From assembly GCA_037783545.1 (NCBI GenBank), contig JBBELK010001198.1, positions 186,001 through 250,000 on the forward strand: a stretch of DNA of 64,000 bases. The letters run 5' to 3'. The position numbers were made by a program, and so were the translations under genes. The notes beneath the pieces were generated by a model. It saw only the letters and a list, made by a program, of their open reading frames with translations, did no database searches and was not told the DNA's origin. Positions 36,114 to 48,578 of the stretch are shown here, one piece after another (within the stretch, counting starts at the first letter, position 1; every line of letters begins with the position of its first letter). This stretch comes from Henricia sp. BOLD:AAB3569 (taxonomy: Eukaryota; Echinodermata; Asteroidea; Spinulosida; Echinasteridae).

Positions 36114-38192
36114 CTCTCGCGCAAACCGTGGCTGTCTGTACACACCTCTTTGGGGTACTCCTGAGTTGTGCACATGCTCAGTCATTCGGACTGTCGTTAA
36201 CGCACCGCAGTTTGGCTCGGCAAATTGGTCAAAGTGTGGTCCAAACGTCGGCAAATTTGGAGGTCGAAAAATGTTCCGACGAACTTCAAATTGTGCATGC
36301 CCTAAACTCTCTATATTGCGCACTTGTCATAAAAAATTGACAGACTTTCGCCGGGAAATGGCAGAGAAATTTCAAAGTTTAGAAAAAACTCGGTTGAGGC
36401 TTCCTGACTGCTCTCACGCAAACCGTGGCTGTCTGTACACACCTCTTTGGGGTACTCCTGAGTTGTGCGCATGCTCAGTCATTCGGACTGTCGTTAACGC
36501 ACCGCAGTTTGGCTCGGCAATTTGGTCAAAGTGTGGTCCAAACGTCGGCAAATTTGGAGGTCGAAAAATGTTCCGACGAACTTCAAATTTTGCATGCCCT
36601 AAACTCTCTATATTGCGCACTTGTCATAAAAAATTGACAGACTTTCGCCGGGAAATGGCAGAGAAATTTCAAAGTTTAGAAAAAACTGGGTTGAGGCTTC
36701 CTGACTGCTCTCACGCAAACCGTGGCTGTCTGTACACACCTCTTTGGGGTACTCCTGAGTTGTGCGCATGCTCAGTCATTCGGACTGTCGTTAACGCACC
36801 GCAGTTTGGCTCGGCAATTTTGTCAAAGTGTGGTCCAAACGTCGGCAAATTTGGAGGTCGAAAAATGTTCCGACGAACTTCAAATTTTGCATGCCCTAAA
36901 CTCTCTATATTGCGCACTTGTCATAAAAAATTGACAGACTTTCGCCGGGAAATGGCAGAGAAATGTCAAAGTTTAGAAAAAACTCGGTTGAGGCTTCCTG
37001 ACTGCTCTCACGCAAACCGTGGCTGTCTGTACACACCTCTTTGGGGTACTCCTGAGTTGTGCGCATGCTCAGTCATTCGGACTGTCGTTAACGCACCGCA
37101 GTTTGGCTCGGCAATTTGGTCAAAGTGTGGTCCAAACGTCGGCAAATTTGGAGGTCGAAAAATGTTCCGACGAACTTCAAATTTTGCATGCCCTAAACTC
37201 TCTATATTGCGCACTTGTCATAAAAAATTGACAGACTTTCGCCGGGAAATGGCAGAGAAATTTCAAAGTTTAGAAAAAACTGGGTTGAGGCTTCCTGACT
37301 GCTCTCGCGCAAACCGTGGCTGTCTGTACACACCTCTTTGGGGTACTCCTGAGTTGTGCACATGCTCAGTCATTCGGACTGTCGTTAACGCACCGCAGTT
37401 TGGCTCGGCAATTTGGTCAAAGTGTGGTCCAAACGTCGGCAAATTTGGAGGTCGAAAAATGTTCCGACGAACTTCAAATTTTGCATGCCCTAAACTCTCT
37501 ATATTGCGCACTTGTCATAAAAAATTGACAGACTTTCGCCGGGAAATGGCAGAGAAATTTCAAAGTTTAGAAAAAACTCGGTTGAGGCTTCCTGACTGCT
37601 CTCACGCAAACCGTGGCTGTCTGTACACACCTCTTTGGGGTACTCCTGAGTTGTGCGCATGCTCAGTCATTCGGACTGTCGTTAACGCACCGCAGTTTGG
37701 CTCGGCAATTTGGTCAAAGTGTGGTCCAAACGTCGGCAAATTTGGAGGTCGAAAAATGTTCCGACGAACTTCAAATTTTGCATGCCCTAAACTCTCTATA
37801 TTGCGCACTTGTCATAAAAAAATGACAGACTTTCGCCGGGAAATGGCAGAGAAATTTCAAAGTTTAGAAAAAACTCGGTTGAGGCTTCCTGACTGCTCTC
37901 ACGCAAACCGTGGCTGTCTGTACACACCTCTTTGGGGTACTCCTGAGTTGTGCGCATGCTCAGTCATTCGGACTGTCGTTAACGCACCGCAGTTTGGCTC
38001 GGCAATTTGGTCAAAGTGTGGTCCAAACGTCGGCAAATTTGGAGGTCGAAAAATGTTCCGACGAACTTCAAATTTTGCATGACCTAAACTCTCTATATTG
38101 CGCACTTGTCATAAAAAATTGACAGACTTTCGCCGGGAAATGGCAGAGAAATTTCAAAGTTTAGAAAAAACTGGGTTGAGGCTTCCTGACTG
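36114..38192 (+). repeat. HOR-D copy 1: 7 units, 2,079 bp
   Basis: Marker order: ctctcgcgc/gcacatg with caaattgg (36,221) and attgtgc (36,290); ctcggttg; attttgtc (36,817); aaatgtcaaag (36,961) with ctcggttg; cgcgc/gcacatg; ctcggttg; then aaaaaaatgac (about 37,816) with gcatgacc (38,078), which creates a stop. No net indel. Confidence 0.9.
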
Positions 38193-39974
38193 CTCTCGCG
38201 CAAACCGTGGCTGTCTGTACACACCTCTTTGGGGTACTCCTGAGTTGTGCACATGCTCAGTCATTCGGACTGTCGTTAACGCACCGCAGTTTGGCTCGGC
38301 AAATTGGTCAAAGTGTGGTCCAAACGTCGGCAAATTTGGAGGTCGAAAAATGTTCCGACGAACTTCAAATTGTGCATGCCCTAAACTCTCTATATTGCGC
38401 ACTTGTCATAAAAAATTGACAGACTTTCGCCGGGAAATGGCAGAGAAATTTCAAAGTTTAGAAAAAACTCGGTTGAGGCTTCCTGACTGCTCTCACGCAA
38501 ACCGTGGCTGTCTGTACACACCTCTTTGGGGTACTCCTGAGTTGTGCGCATGCTCAGTCATTCGGACTGTCGTTAACGCACCGCAGTTTGGCTCGGCAAT
38601 TTGGTCAAAGTGTGGTCCAAACGTCGGCAAATTTGGAGGTCGAAAAATGTTCCGACGAACTTCAAATTTTGCATGCCCTAAACTCTCTATATTGCGCACT
38701 TGTCATAAAAAATTGACAGACTTTCGCCGGGAAATGGCAGAGAAATTTCAAAGTTTAGAAAAAACTGGGTTGAGGCTTCCTGACTGCTCTCACGCAAACC
38801 GTGGCTGTCTGTACACACCTCTTTGGGGTACTCCTGAGTTGTGCGCATGCTCAGTCATTCGGACTGTCGTTAACGCACCGCAGTTTGGCTCGGCAATTTT
38901 GTCAAAGTGTGGTCCAAACGTCGGCAAATTTGGAGGTCGAAAAATGTTCCGACGAACTTCAAATTTTGCATGCCCTAAACTCTCTATATTGCGCACTTGT
39001 CATAAAAAATTGACAGACTTTCGCCGGGAAATGGCAGAGAAATGTCAAAGTTTAGAAAAAACTCGGTTGAGGCTTCCTGACTGCTCTCACGCAAACCGTG
39101 GCTGTCTGTACACACCTCTTTGGGGTACTCCTGAGTTGTGCGCATGCTCAGTCATTCGGACTGTCGTTAACGCACCGCAGTTTGGCTCGGCAATTTGGTC
39201 AAAGTGTGGTCCAAACGTCGGCAAATTTGAAGGTCGAAAAATGTTCCGACGAACTTCAAATTTTGCATGCCCTAAACTCTCTATATTGCGCACTTGTCAT
39301 AAAAAATTGACAGACTTTCGCCGGGAAATGGCAGAGAAATTTCAAAGTTTAGAAAAAACTGGGTTGAGGCTTCCTGACTGCTCTCGCGCAAACCGTGGCT
39401 GTCTGTACACACCTCTTTGGGGTACTCCTGAGTTGTGCACATGCTCAGTCATTCGGACTGTCGTTAACGCACCGCAGTTTGGCTCGGCAATTTGGTCAAA
39501 GTGTGGTCCAAACGTCGGCAAATTTGGAGGTCGAAAAATGTTCCGACGAACTTCAAATTTTGCATGCCCTAAACTCTCTATATTGCGCACTTGTCATAAA
39601 AAATTGACAGACTTTCGCCGGGAAATGGCAGAGAAATTTCAAAGTTTAGAAAAAACTCGGTTGAGGCTTCCTGACTGCTCTCACGCAAACCGTGGCTGTC
39701 TGTACACACCTCTTTGGGGTACACCTGAGTTGTGCGCATGCTCAGTCATTCGGACTGTCGTTAACGCACCGCAGTTTGGCTCGGCAATTTGGTCAAAGTG
39801 TGGTCCAAACGTCGGCAAATTTGGAGGTCGAAAAATGTTCCGACGAACTTCAAATTTTGCATGACCTAAACTCTCTATATTGCGCACTTGTCATAAAAAA
39901 TTGACAGACTTTCGCCGGGAAATGGCAGAGAAATTTCAAAGTTTAGAAAAAACTGGGTTGAGGCTTCCTGACTG
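38193..39974 (+). repeat. HOR-D copy 2: 6-unit derivative, 1,782 bp
   Basis: caaattgg (38,300), attgtgc (38,369), attttgtc (38,896) and aaatgtcaaag (39,040) all return 2,079 bases after copy 1. The last two units of copy 1 are merged into one: gcatgacc is at about 39,860, only 1,782 bases after its first occurrence, and the aaaaaaatgac change is gone. This is the signature of a one-unit loss by unequal exchange. Private changes are gaaggtcg near 39,230 and gtacacctg near 39,720. Confidence 0.88.
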
Positions 39975-41445
39975 CTCTCGCGCAAACCGTGGCTGTCTGT
40001 ACACACCTCTTTGGGGTACTCCTGAGTTGTGCACATGCTCAGTCATTCGGACTGTCGTTAACGCACCGCAGTTTGGCTCGGCAATTTGGTCAAAGTGTGG
40101 TCCAAACGTCGGCAAATTTGGAGGTCGAAAAATGTTCCGACGAACTTCAAATTTTGCATGCCCTAAACTCTCTATATTGCGCACTTGTCATAAAAAATTG
40201 ACAGACTTTCGCCGGGAAATGGCAGAGAAATTTCAAAGTTTAGAAAAAAACTTGGTTGAGGCTTCCTGACTGCTCTCACGCAAACCGTGGCTGTCTGTAC
40301 ACACCTCTTTGGGGTACTCCTGAGTTGTGCGCATGCTCAGTCATTCGGACTGTCGTTAACGCACCGCAGTTTGGCTCGGCAATTTGGTCAAAGTGTGGTC
40401 CAAACGTCGGCAAATTTGGAGGTCGAAAAATGTTCCGACGAACTTCAAATTTTGCATGCCCTAAACTCTCTATATTGCGCACTTGTCATAAAAAAATGAC
40501 AGACTTTCGCCGGGAAATGGCAGAGAAATTTCAAAGTTTAGAAAAAACTCGGTTGAGGCTTCCTGACTGCTCTCACGCAAACCGTGGCTGTCTGTACACA
40601 CCTCTTTGGGGTACTCCTGAGTTGTGCGCATGCTCAGTCATTCGGACTGTCGTTAACGCACCGCAGTTTGGCTCGGCAATTTGGTCAAAGTGTGGTCCAA
40701 ACGTCGGCAAATTTGGAGGTCGAAAAATGTTCCGACGAACTTCAAATTTTGCATGCCCTAAACTCTCTATATTGCGCACTTGTCATAAAAAATTGACAGA
40801 CTTTTGCCGGGAAATGGCAGAGAAATTTCAAAGTTTAGAAAAAACTGGGTTGAGGCTTCCTGACTGCTCTCACGCAAACCGTGGCTGTCTGTACACACCT
40901 CTTTGGGGTACTCCTGAGTTGTGCGCATGCTCAGTCATTCGGACTGTCGTTAACGCACTGCAGTTTGGCTCGGCAATTTGGTCAAAGTGTGGTCCAAACG
41001 TCGGCAAATTTGGAGGTCGAAAAATGTTCCCACGAACTTCAAATTTTGCATGCCCTAAACTCTCTATATTGCGCACTTGTCATAACAAATTGACAGACTT
41101 TTGCCGGGAAATGGCAGAGAAATTTCAAAGTTTAGAAAAAACTGGGTTGAGGCTTCCTGACTGCTCTCACGCAAACCGTGGCTGTCTGTACACACCTCTT
41201 TGGGGTACTCCTGAGTTGTGCGCATGCTCAGTCATTCGGACTGTCGTTAACGCACCGCAGTTTGGCTCGGCAATTTGGTCAAAGTGTGGTCCAAACGTCG
41301 GCAAATTTGGAGGTCGAAAAATGTTCCGACGAACTTCAAATTTTGCATGCCCTAAACTCTCTATATTGCGCACTTGTCATAAAAAATTGACAGACTTTCG
41401 CCGGGAAATGGCAGAGAAATTTCAAAGTTTAGAAAAAAAACTGGG
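39975..41445 (+). repeat. Junction block between HOR-D and HOR-E
   Basis: Five units: cgcgc/gcacatg; one with an added A then cttggttg (about 40,251); aaaaaaatgac with ctcggttg; cttttgcc (40,801) with actgcag (40,957) and ttcccacg (41,028); and ataacaaat with cttttgcc. The last ends in an A-run enlarged by two (about 41,431-41,440). The ttcccacg and cttttgcc markers are new here and dominate the rest of the window. Confidence 0.78.
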
Positions 41446-43229
41446 TTGAGGCTTCCTGACTGCTCTCACGCAAACCGTGGCTGTCTGTACACACCTCTTT
41501 GGGGTACTCCTGAGTTGTGCGCATGCTCAGTCATTCGGACTGTCGTTAACGCACCGCAGTTTGGCTCGGAAATTTGGTCAAAGTGTGGTCCAAACGTCGG
41601 CAAATTTGGAGGTCGAAAAATGTTCCGACGAACTTCAAATTTTGCATGCCCTAAACTCTCTATATTGCGCACTTGTCATAAAAAATTGACAGACTTTCGC
41701 CAGGAAATGGCAGAGAAATTTCAAAGTTTTGAAAAAACTGGGTTGAGGCTTCCTGACTGCTCTCGCGCAAACCGTGGCTGTCTGTACACACCTCTTTGGG
41801 GTACTCCTGAGTTGTGCACATGCTCAGTCATTCGGACTGTCGTTAACGCACCGCAGTTTGGCTCGGCAATTTGGTCAAAGTGTGGTCCAAACGTCGGCAA
41901 ATTTGGAGGTCGAAAAATGTTCCGACGAACTTCAAATTTTGCATGCCCTAAACTCTCTATATTGCGCACTTGTCATAAACAATTGACAGACTTTCGCCGG
42001 GAAATGGCAGAGAAATTTCAAAGTTTAGAAAAAACTCGGTTGAGGCTTCCTGACTGCTCTCACGCAAACCGTGGCTGTCTGTACACACCTCTTTGGGGTA
42101 CTCCTGAGTTGTGCGCATGCTCAGTCATTCGGACTGTCGTTAACGCACCGCAGTTTGGCTCGGCAATTTGGTCAAAGTGTGGTCCAAACGTCGGCAAATT
42201 TGGAGGTCGAAAAATGTTCCGACGAACTTCAAATTTTGCATGCCCTAAACTCTCTATATTGCGCACTTGTCATAAAAAATTGACAGACTTTCGCCGGGAA
42301 ATGGCAGAGAAATTTCAAAGTTTAGAAAAAACTGGGTTGAGGCTTCCTGACTGCTCTCACGCAAACCGTGGCTGTCTGTACACACCTCTTTGGGGTACTC
42401 CTGAGTTGTGTGCATGCTCAGTCATTCGGACTGTCGTTAACGCACCGCAGTTTGGCTCGGCAATTTGGTCAAAGTGTGGTCCAAACGTCGGCAAATTTGG
42501 AGGTCGAAAAATGTTCCGACGAACTTCAAATTTTGCATGCCCTAAACTCCCTATATTGCGCACTTGTCATAAAAAATTGACAGACTTTTGCCGGGAAATG
42601 GCAGAGAAATTTCAAAGTTTAGAAAAAACTGGGTTGAGGCTTCCTGACTGCTCTCACGCAAACCGTGGCTGTCTGTACACACCTCTTTGGGGTACTCCTG
42701 AGTTGTGCGCATGCTCAGTCATTCGGACTGTCGTTAACGCACCGCAGTTTGGCTCGGCAATTTGGTCAAAGTGTGGTCCAAACGTCGGCAAATTTGGAGG
42801 TCGAAAAATGTTCCCACGAACTTCAAATTTTGCATGCCCTAAACTCTCTATATTGCGCACTTGTCATAACAAATTGACAGACTTTTGCCAGGAAATGGCA
42901 GAGAAATTTCAAAGTTTAGAAAAAACTGGGTTGAGGCTTCCTGACTGCTCTCACGCAAACCGTGGCTGTCTGTACACACCTCTTTGGGGTACTCCTGAGT
43001 TGTGCGCATGCTCAGTCATTCGGACTGTCGTTAACGCACCGCAGTTTGGCTCGGCAATTTGGTCAAAGTGTGGTCCAAACGTCGGCAAATTTGGAGGTCG
43101 AAAAATGTTCCGACGAACTTCAAATTTTGCATGCCCTAAACTCTCTATATTGCGCACTTTTCATAAAAAATTGACAGACTTTCGCCGGGAAATGGCAGAG
43201 AAATTTCAAAGTTTAGAAAAAAAACTGGG
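41446..43229 (+). repeat. HOR-E copy 0: 6 units, 1,784 bp
   Basis: Order: tcggaaatt (41,567); cgccagg + gttttgaa + cgcgc/gcacatg; ataaacaatt + ctcggttg; gtgtgcatg with ctccctata; cttttgcc + ttcccacg; ataacaaat + cttttgccagg + cttttcat. It ends with two extra A bases. It lacks the gcgcattctc unit that begins the later copies. Confidence 0.82.
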
Positions 43230-45310
43230 TTGAGGCTTCCTGACTGCTCTCACGCAAACCGTGGCTGTCTGTACACACCTTTTTGGGGTACTCCTGAGTT
43301 GTGCGCATTCTCAGTCATTCGGACTGTCGTTAACGCACCGCAGTTTGGCTCGGCAATTTGGTCAAAGTGTGGTCCAAACGTCGGCAAATTTGGAGGTCGA
43401 AAAATGTTCCGACGAACTTCAAATTTTGCATGCCCTAAACTCTCTATATTGCGCACTTGTCATACAAAATTGACAGACTTTCGTCGGGAAATGGCAGAGA
43501 AATTTCAAAGTTTAGAAAAAACTGGGTTGAGGCTTCCTGACTGCTCTCACGCAAACCGTGGCTGTCTGTACACACCTCTTTGGGGTACTCCTGAGTTGTG
43601 TGCATGCTCAGTCATTCGGACTGTCGTTAACGCACCGCAGTTTGGCTCGGAAATTTGGTCAAAGTGTGGTCCAAACGTCGGCAAATTTGGAGGTCGAAAA
43701 ATGTTCCGACGAACTTCAAATTTTGCATGCCCTAAACTCTCTATATTGCGCACTTGTCATAAAAAATTGACAGACTTTCGCCAGGAAATGGCAGAGAAAT
43801 TTCAAAGTTTTGAAAAAACTGGGTTGAGGCTTCCTGACTGCTCTCGCGCAAACCGTGGCTGTCTGTACACACCTCTTTGGGGTACTCCTGAGTTGTGCAC
43901 ATGCTCAGTCATTCGGACTGTCGTTAACGCACCGCAGTTTGGCTCGGCAATTTGGTCAAAGTGTGGTCCAAACGTCGGCAAATTTGGAGGTCGAAAAATG
44001 TTCCGACGAACTTCAAATTTTGCATGCCCTAAACTCTCTATATTGCGCACTTGTCATAAACAATTGACAGACTTTCGCCGGGAAATGGCAGAGAAATTTC
44101 AAAGTTTAGAAAAAACTCGGTTGAGGCTTCCTGACTGCTCTCACGCAAACCGTGGCTGTCTGTACACACCTCTTTGGGGTACTCCTGAGTTGTGCGCATG
44201 CTCAGTCATTCGGACTGTCGTTAACGCACCGCAGTTTGGCTCGGCAATTTGGTCAAAGTGTGGTCCAAACGTCGGCAAATTTGGAGGTCGAAAAATGTTC
44301 CGACGAACTTCAAATTTTGCATGCCCTAAACTCTCTATATTGCGCACTTGTCATAAAAAATTGACAGACTTTCGCCGGGAAATGGCAGAGAAATTTCAAA
44401 GTTTAGAAAAAACTGGGTTGAGGCTTCCTGACTGCTCTCACGCAAACCGTGGCTGTCTGTACACACCTCTTTGGGGTACTCCTGAGTTGTGCGCATGCTC
44501 AGTCATTCGGACTGTCGTTAACCCACCGCAGTTTGGCTCGGCAATTTGGTCAAAGTGTGGTCCAAACGTCGGCAAATTTGGAGGTCGAAAAATGTTCCGA
44601 CGAACTTCAAATTTTGCATGCCCTAAACTCTCTATATTGCGCACTTGTCATAAAAAATTGACAGACTTTCGCCAGGAAATGGCAGAGAAATTTCAAAGTT
44701 TTGAAAAAACTGGGTTGAGGCTTCCTGACTGCTCTCGCGCAAACCGTGGCTGTCTGTACACACCTCTTTGGGGTACTCCTGAGTTGTGCGCATGCTCAGT
44801 CATTCGGACTGTCGTTAACGCACCGCAGTTTGGCTCGGCAATTTGGTCAAAGTGTGGTCCAAACGTCGGCAAATTTGGAGGTCGAAAAATGTTCCCACGA
44901 ACTTCAAATTTTGCATGCCCTAAACTCTCTATATTGCGCACTTGTCATAACAAATTGACAGACTTTTGCCAGGAAATGGCAGAGAAATTTCAAAGTTTAG
45001 AAAAAACTGGGTTGAGGCTTCCTGACTGCTCTCACGCAAACCGTGGCTGTCTGTACACACCTCTTTGGGGTACTCCTGAGTTGTGCGCATGCTCAGTCAT
45101 TCGGACTGTCGTTAACGCACCGCAGTTTGGCTCGGCAATTTGGTCAAAGTGTGGTCCAAACGTCGGCAAATTTGGAGGTCGAAAAATGTTCCGACGAACT
45201 TCAAATTTTGCATGCCCTAAACTCTCTATATTGCGCACTTTTCATAAAAAATTGACAGACTTTCGCCGGGAAATGGCAGAGAAATTTCAAAGTTTAGAAA
45301 AAAAACTGGG
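43230..45310 (+). repeat. HOR-E copy 1: 7 units, 2,081 bp
   Basis: Starts after an A-run longer by two. Units: accttttt + gcgcattctc (43,303); catacaaaa + cgtcggg + gtgtgcatg + tcggaaatt; cgccagg + gttttgaa + cgcgc/gcacatg; ataaacaatt + ctcggttg; aacccacc (44,520); gttttgaa + cgcgc with ttcccacg (44,892); ataacaaat + cttttgccagg + cttttcat. The sixth unit combines two marker sets that are separate elsewhere. Confidence 0.88.
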
Positions 45311-48300
45311 TTGAGGCTTCCTGACTGCTCTCACGCAAACCGTGGCTGTCTGTACACACCTTTTTGGGGTACTCCTGAGTTGTGCGCATTCTCAGTCATT
45401 CGGACTGTCGTTAACGCACCGCAGTTTGGCTCGGCAATTTGGTCAAAGTGTGGTCCAAACGTCGGCAAATTTGGAGGTCGAAAAATGTTCCGACGAACTT
45501 CAAATTTTGCATGCCCTAAACTCTCTATATTGCGCACTTGTCATACAAAATTGACAGACTTTCGTCGGGAAATGGCAGAGAAATTTCAAAGTTTAGAAAA
45601 AACTGGGTTGAGGCTTCCTGACTGCTCTCACGCAAACCGTGGCTGTCTGTACACACCTCTTTGGGGTACTCCTGAGTTGTGTGCATGCTCAGTCATTCGG
45701 ACTGTCGTTAACGCACCGCAGTTTGGCTCGGAAATTTGGTCAAAGTGTGGTCCAAACGTCGGCAAATTTGGAGGTCGAAAAATGTTCCGACGAACTTCAA
45801 ATTTTGCATGCCCTAAACTCTCTATATTGCGCACTTGTCATAAAAAATTGACAGACTTTCGCCAGGAAATGGCAGAGAAATTTCAAAGTTTTGAAAAAAC
45901 TGGGTTGAGGCTTCCTGACTGCTCTCGCGCAAACCGTGGCTGTCTGTACACACCTCTTTGGGGTACTCCTGAGTTGTGCACATGCTCAGTCATTCGGACT
46001 GTCGTTAACGCACCGCAGTTTGGCTCGGCAATTTGGTCAAAGTGTGGTCCAAACGTCGGCAAATTTGGAGGTCGAAAAATGTTCCGACGAACTTCAAATT
46101 TTGCATGCCCTAAACTCTCTATATTGCGCACTTGTCATAAACAATTGACAGACTTTCGCCGGGAAATGGCAGAGAAATTTCAAAGTTTAGAAAAAACTCG
46201 GTTGAGGCTTCCTGACTGCTCTCACGCAAACCGTGGCTGTCTGTACACACCTCTTTGGGGTACTCCTGAGTTGTGCGCATGCTCAGTCATTCGGACTGTC
46301 GTTAACGCACCGCAGTTTGGCTCGGCAATTTGGTCAAAGTGTGGTCCAAACGTCGGCAAATTTGGAGGTCGAAAAATGTTCCGACGAACTTCAAATTTTG
46401 CATGCCCTAAACTCTCTATATTGCGCACTTGTCATAAAAAATTGACAGACTTTCGCCGGGAAATGGCAGAGAAATTTCAAAGTTTAGAAAAAACTGGGTT
46501 GAGGCTTCCTGACTGCTCTCACGCAAACCGTGGCTGTCTGTACACACCTCTTTGGGGTACTCCTGAGTTGTGCGCATGCTCAGTCATTCGGACTGTCGTT
46601 AACCCACCGCAGTTTGGCTCGGCAATTTGGTCAAAGTGTGGTCCAAACGTCGGCAAATTTGGAGGTCGAAAAATGTTCCGACGAACTTCAAATTTTGCAT
46701 GCCCTAAACTCTCTATATTGCGCACTTGTCATAAAAAATTGACAGACTTTCGCCAGGAAATGGCAGAGAAATTTCAAAGTTTTGAAAAAACTGGGTTGAG
46801 GCTTCCTGACTGCTCTCGCGCAAACCGTGGCTGTCTGTACACACCTCTTTGGGGTACTCCTGAGTTGTGCACATGCTCAGTCATTCGGACTGTCGTTAAC
46901 GCACCGCAGTTTGGCTCGGCAATTTGGTCAAAGTGTGGTCCAAACGTCGGCAAATTTGGAGGTCGAAAAATGTTCCGACGAACTTCAAATTTTGCATGCC
47001 CTAAACTCTCTATATTGCGCACTTGTCATAAACAATTGACAGACTTTCGCCGGGAAATGGCAGAGAAATTTCAAAGTTTAGAAAAAACTCGGTTGAGGCT
47101 TCCTGACTGCTCTCACGCAAACCGTGGCTGTCTGTACACACCTCTTTGGGGTACTCCTGAGTTGTGCGCATGCTCAGTCATTCGGACTGTCGTTAACGCA
47201 CCGCAGTTTGGCTCGGCAATTTGGTCAAAGTGTGGTCCAAACGTCGGCAAATTTGGAGGTCGAAAAATGTTCCGACGAACTTCAAATTTTGCATGCCCTA
47301 AACTCTCTATATTGCGCACTTGTCATAAAAAATTGACAGACTTTCGCCGGGAAATGGCAGAGAAATTTCAAAGTTTAGAAAAAACTGGGTTGAGGCTTCC
47401 TGACTGCTCTCGCGCAAACCGTGGCTGTCTGTACACACCTCTTTGGGGTACTCCTGAGTTGTGCACATGCTCAGTCATTCGGACTGTCGTTAACGCACCG
47501 CAGTTTGGCTCGGCAATTTGGTCAAAGTGTGGTCCAAACGTCGGCAAATTTGGAGGTCGAAAAATGTTCCGACGAACTTCAAATTTGGCATGCCCTAAAC
47601 TCTCTATATTGCGCACTTGTCATAAAAAATTGACAGACTTTCGCCGGGAAATGGCAGAGGAATTTCAAAGTTTAGAAAAAACTCGGTTGAGGCTTCCTGA
47701 CTGCTCTCACGCAAACCGTGGCTGTCTGTACACACCTCTTTGGGGTACTCCTGAGTTGTGCGCATGCTCAGTCATTCGGACTGTCGTTAACGCACCGCAG
47801 TTTGGCTCGGCAATTTGGTCAAAGTGTGGTCCAAACGTCGGCAAATTTGGAGGTCGAAAAATGTTCCGACGAACTTCAAATTTTGCATGCCCTAAACTCT
47901 CTATATTGCGCACTTGTCATAAAAAAATGACAGACTTTCGCCGGGAAATGGCAGAGAAATTTCAAAGTTTAGAAAAAACTGGGTTGAGGCTTCCTGACTG
48001 CTCTCACGCAAACCGTGGCTGTCTGTACACACCTCTTTGGGGTACTCCTGAGTTGTGCGCATGCTCAGTCATTCGGACTGTCGTTAACGCACCGCAGTTT
48101 GGCTCGGCAATTTGGTCAAAGTGTGGTCCAAACGTCGGCAAATTTGGAGGTCGAAAAATGTTCCCACGAACTTCAAATTTTGCATGCCCTAAACTCTCTA
48201 TATTGCGCACTTGTCATAAAAAATTGACAGACTTTTGCCGGGAAATGGCAGAGAAATTTCAAAGTTTAGAAAAAACTGGGTTGAGGCTTCCTGACTGCTC

Positions 48301-48578
48301 TCACGCAAACCGTGGCTGTCTGTACACACCTCTTTGGGGTACTCCTGAGTTGTGCGCATGCTCAGTCATTCGGACTGTCGTTAACGCACCGCAGTTTGGC
48401 TCGGCAATTTGGTCAAAGTGTGGTCCAAACGTCGGCAAATTTGGAGGTCGAAAAATGTTCCGACGAACTTCAAATTTTGCATGCCCTAAACTCTCTATAT
48501 TGCGCACTTGTCATAAAAAATTGACAGACTTTCGCCGGGAAATGGCAGAGAAATTTCAAAGTTTAGAAAAAAACTGGG
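45311..48578 (+). repeat. HOR-E copy 2: 11 units, 3,268 bp
   Basis: The first five units match copy 1 at a 2,081-bp offset, including accttttt, gcgcattctc (45,384), tcggaaatt and aacccacc (46,601). It then repeats the gttttgaa and ataacaatt-type pair, adds a cgcgc/gcacatg unit with atttggca (47,583), a unit with gaggaattt (47,658), an aaaaaaatgac unit, and ends with ttcccacg and cttttgcc units. Confidence 0.88.
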
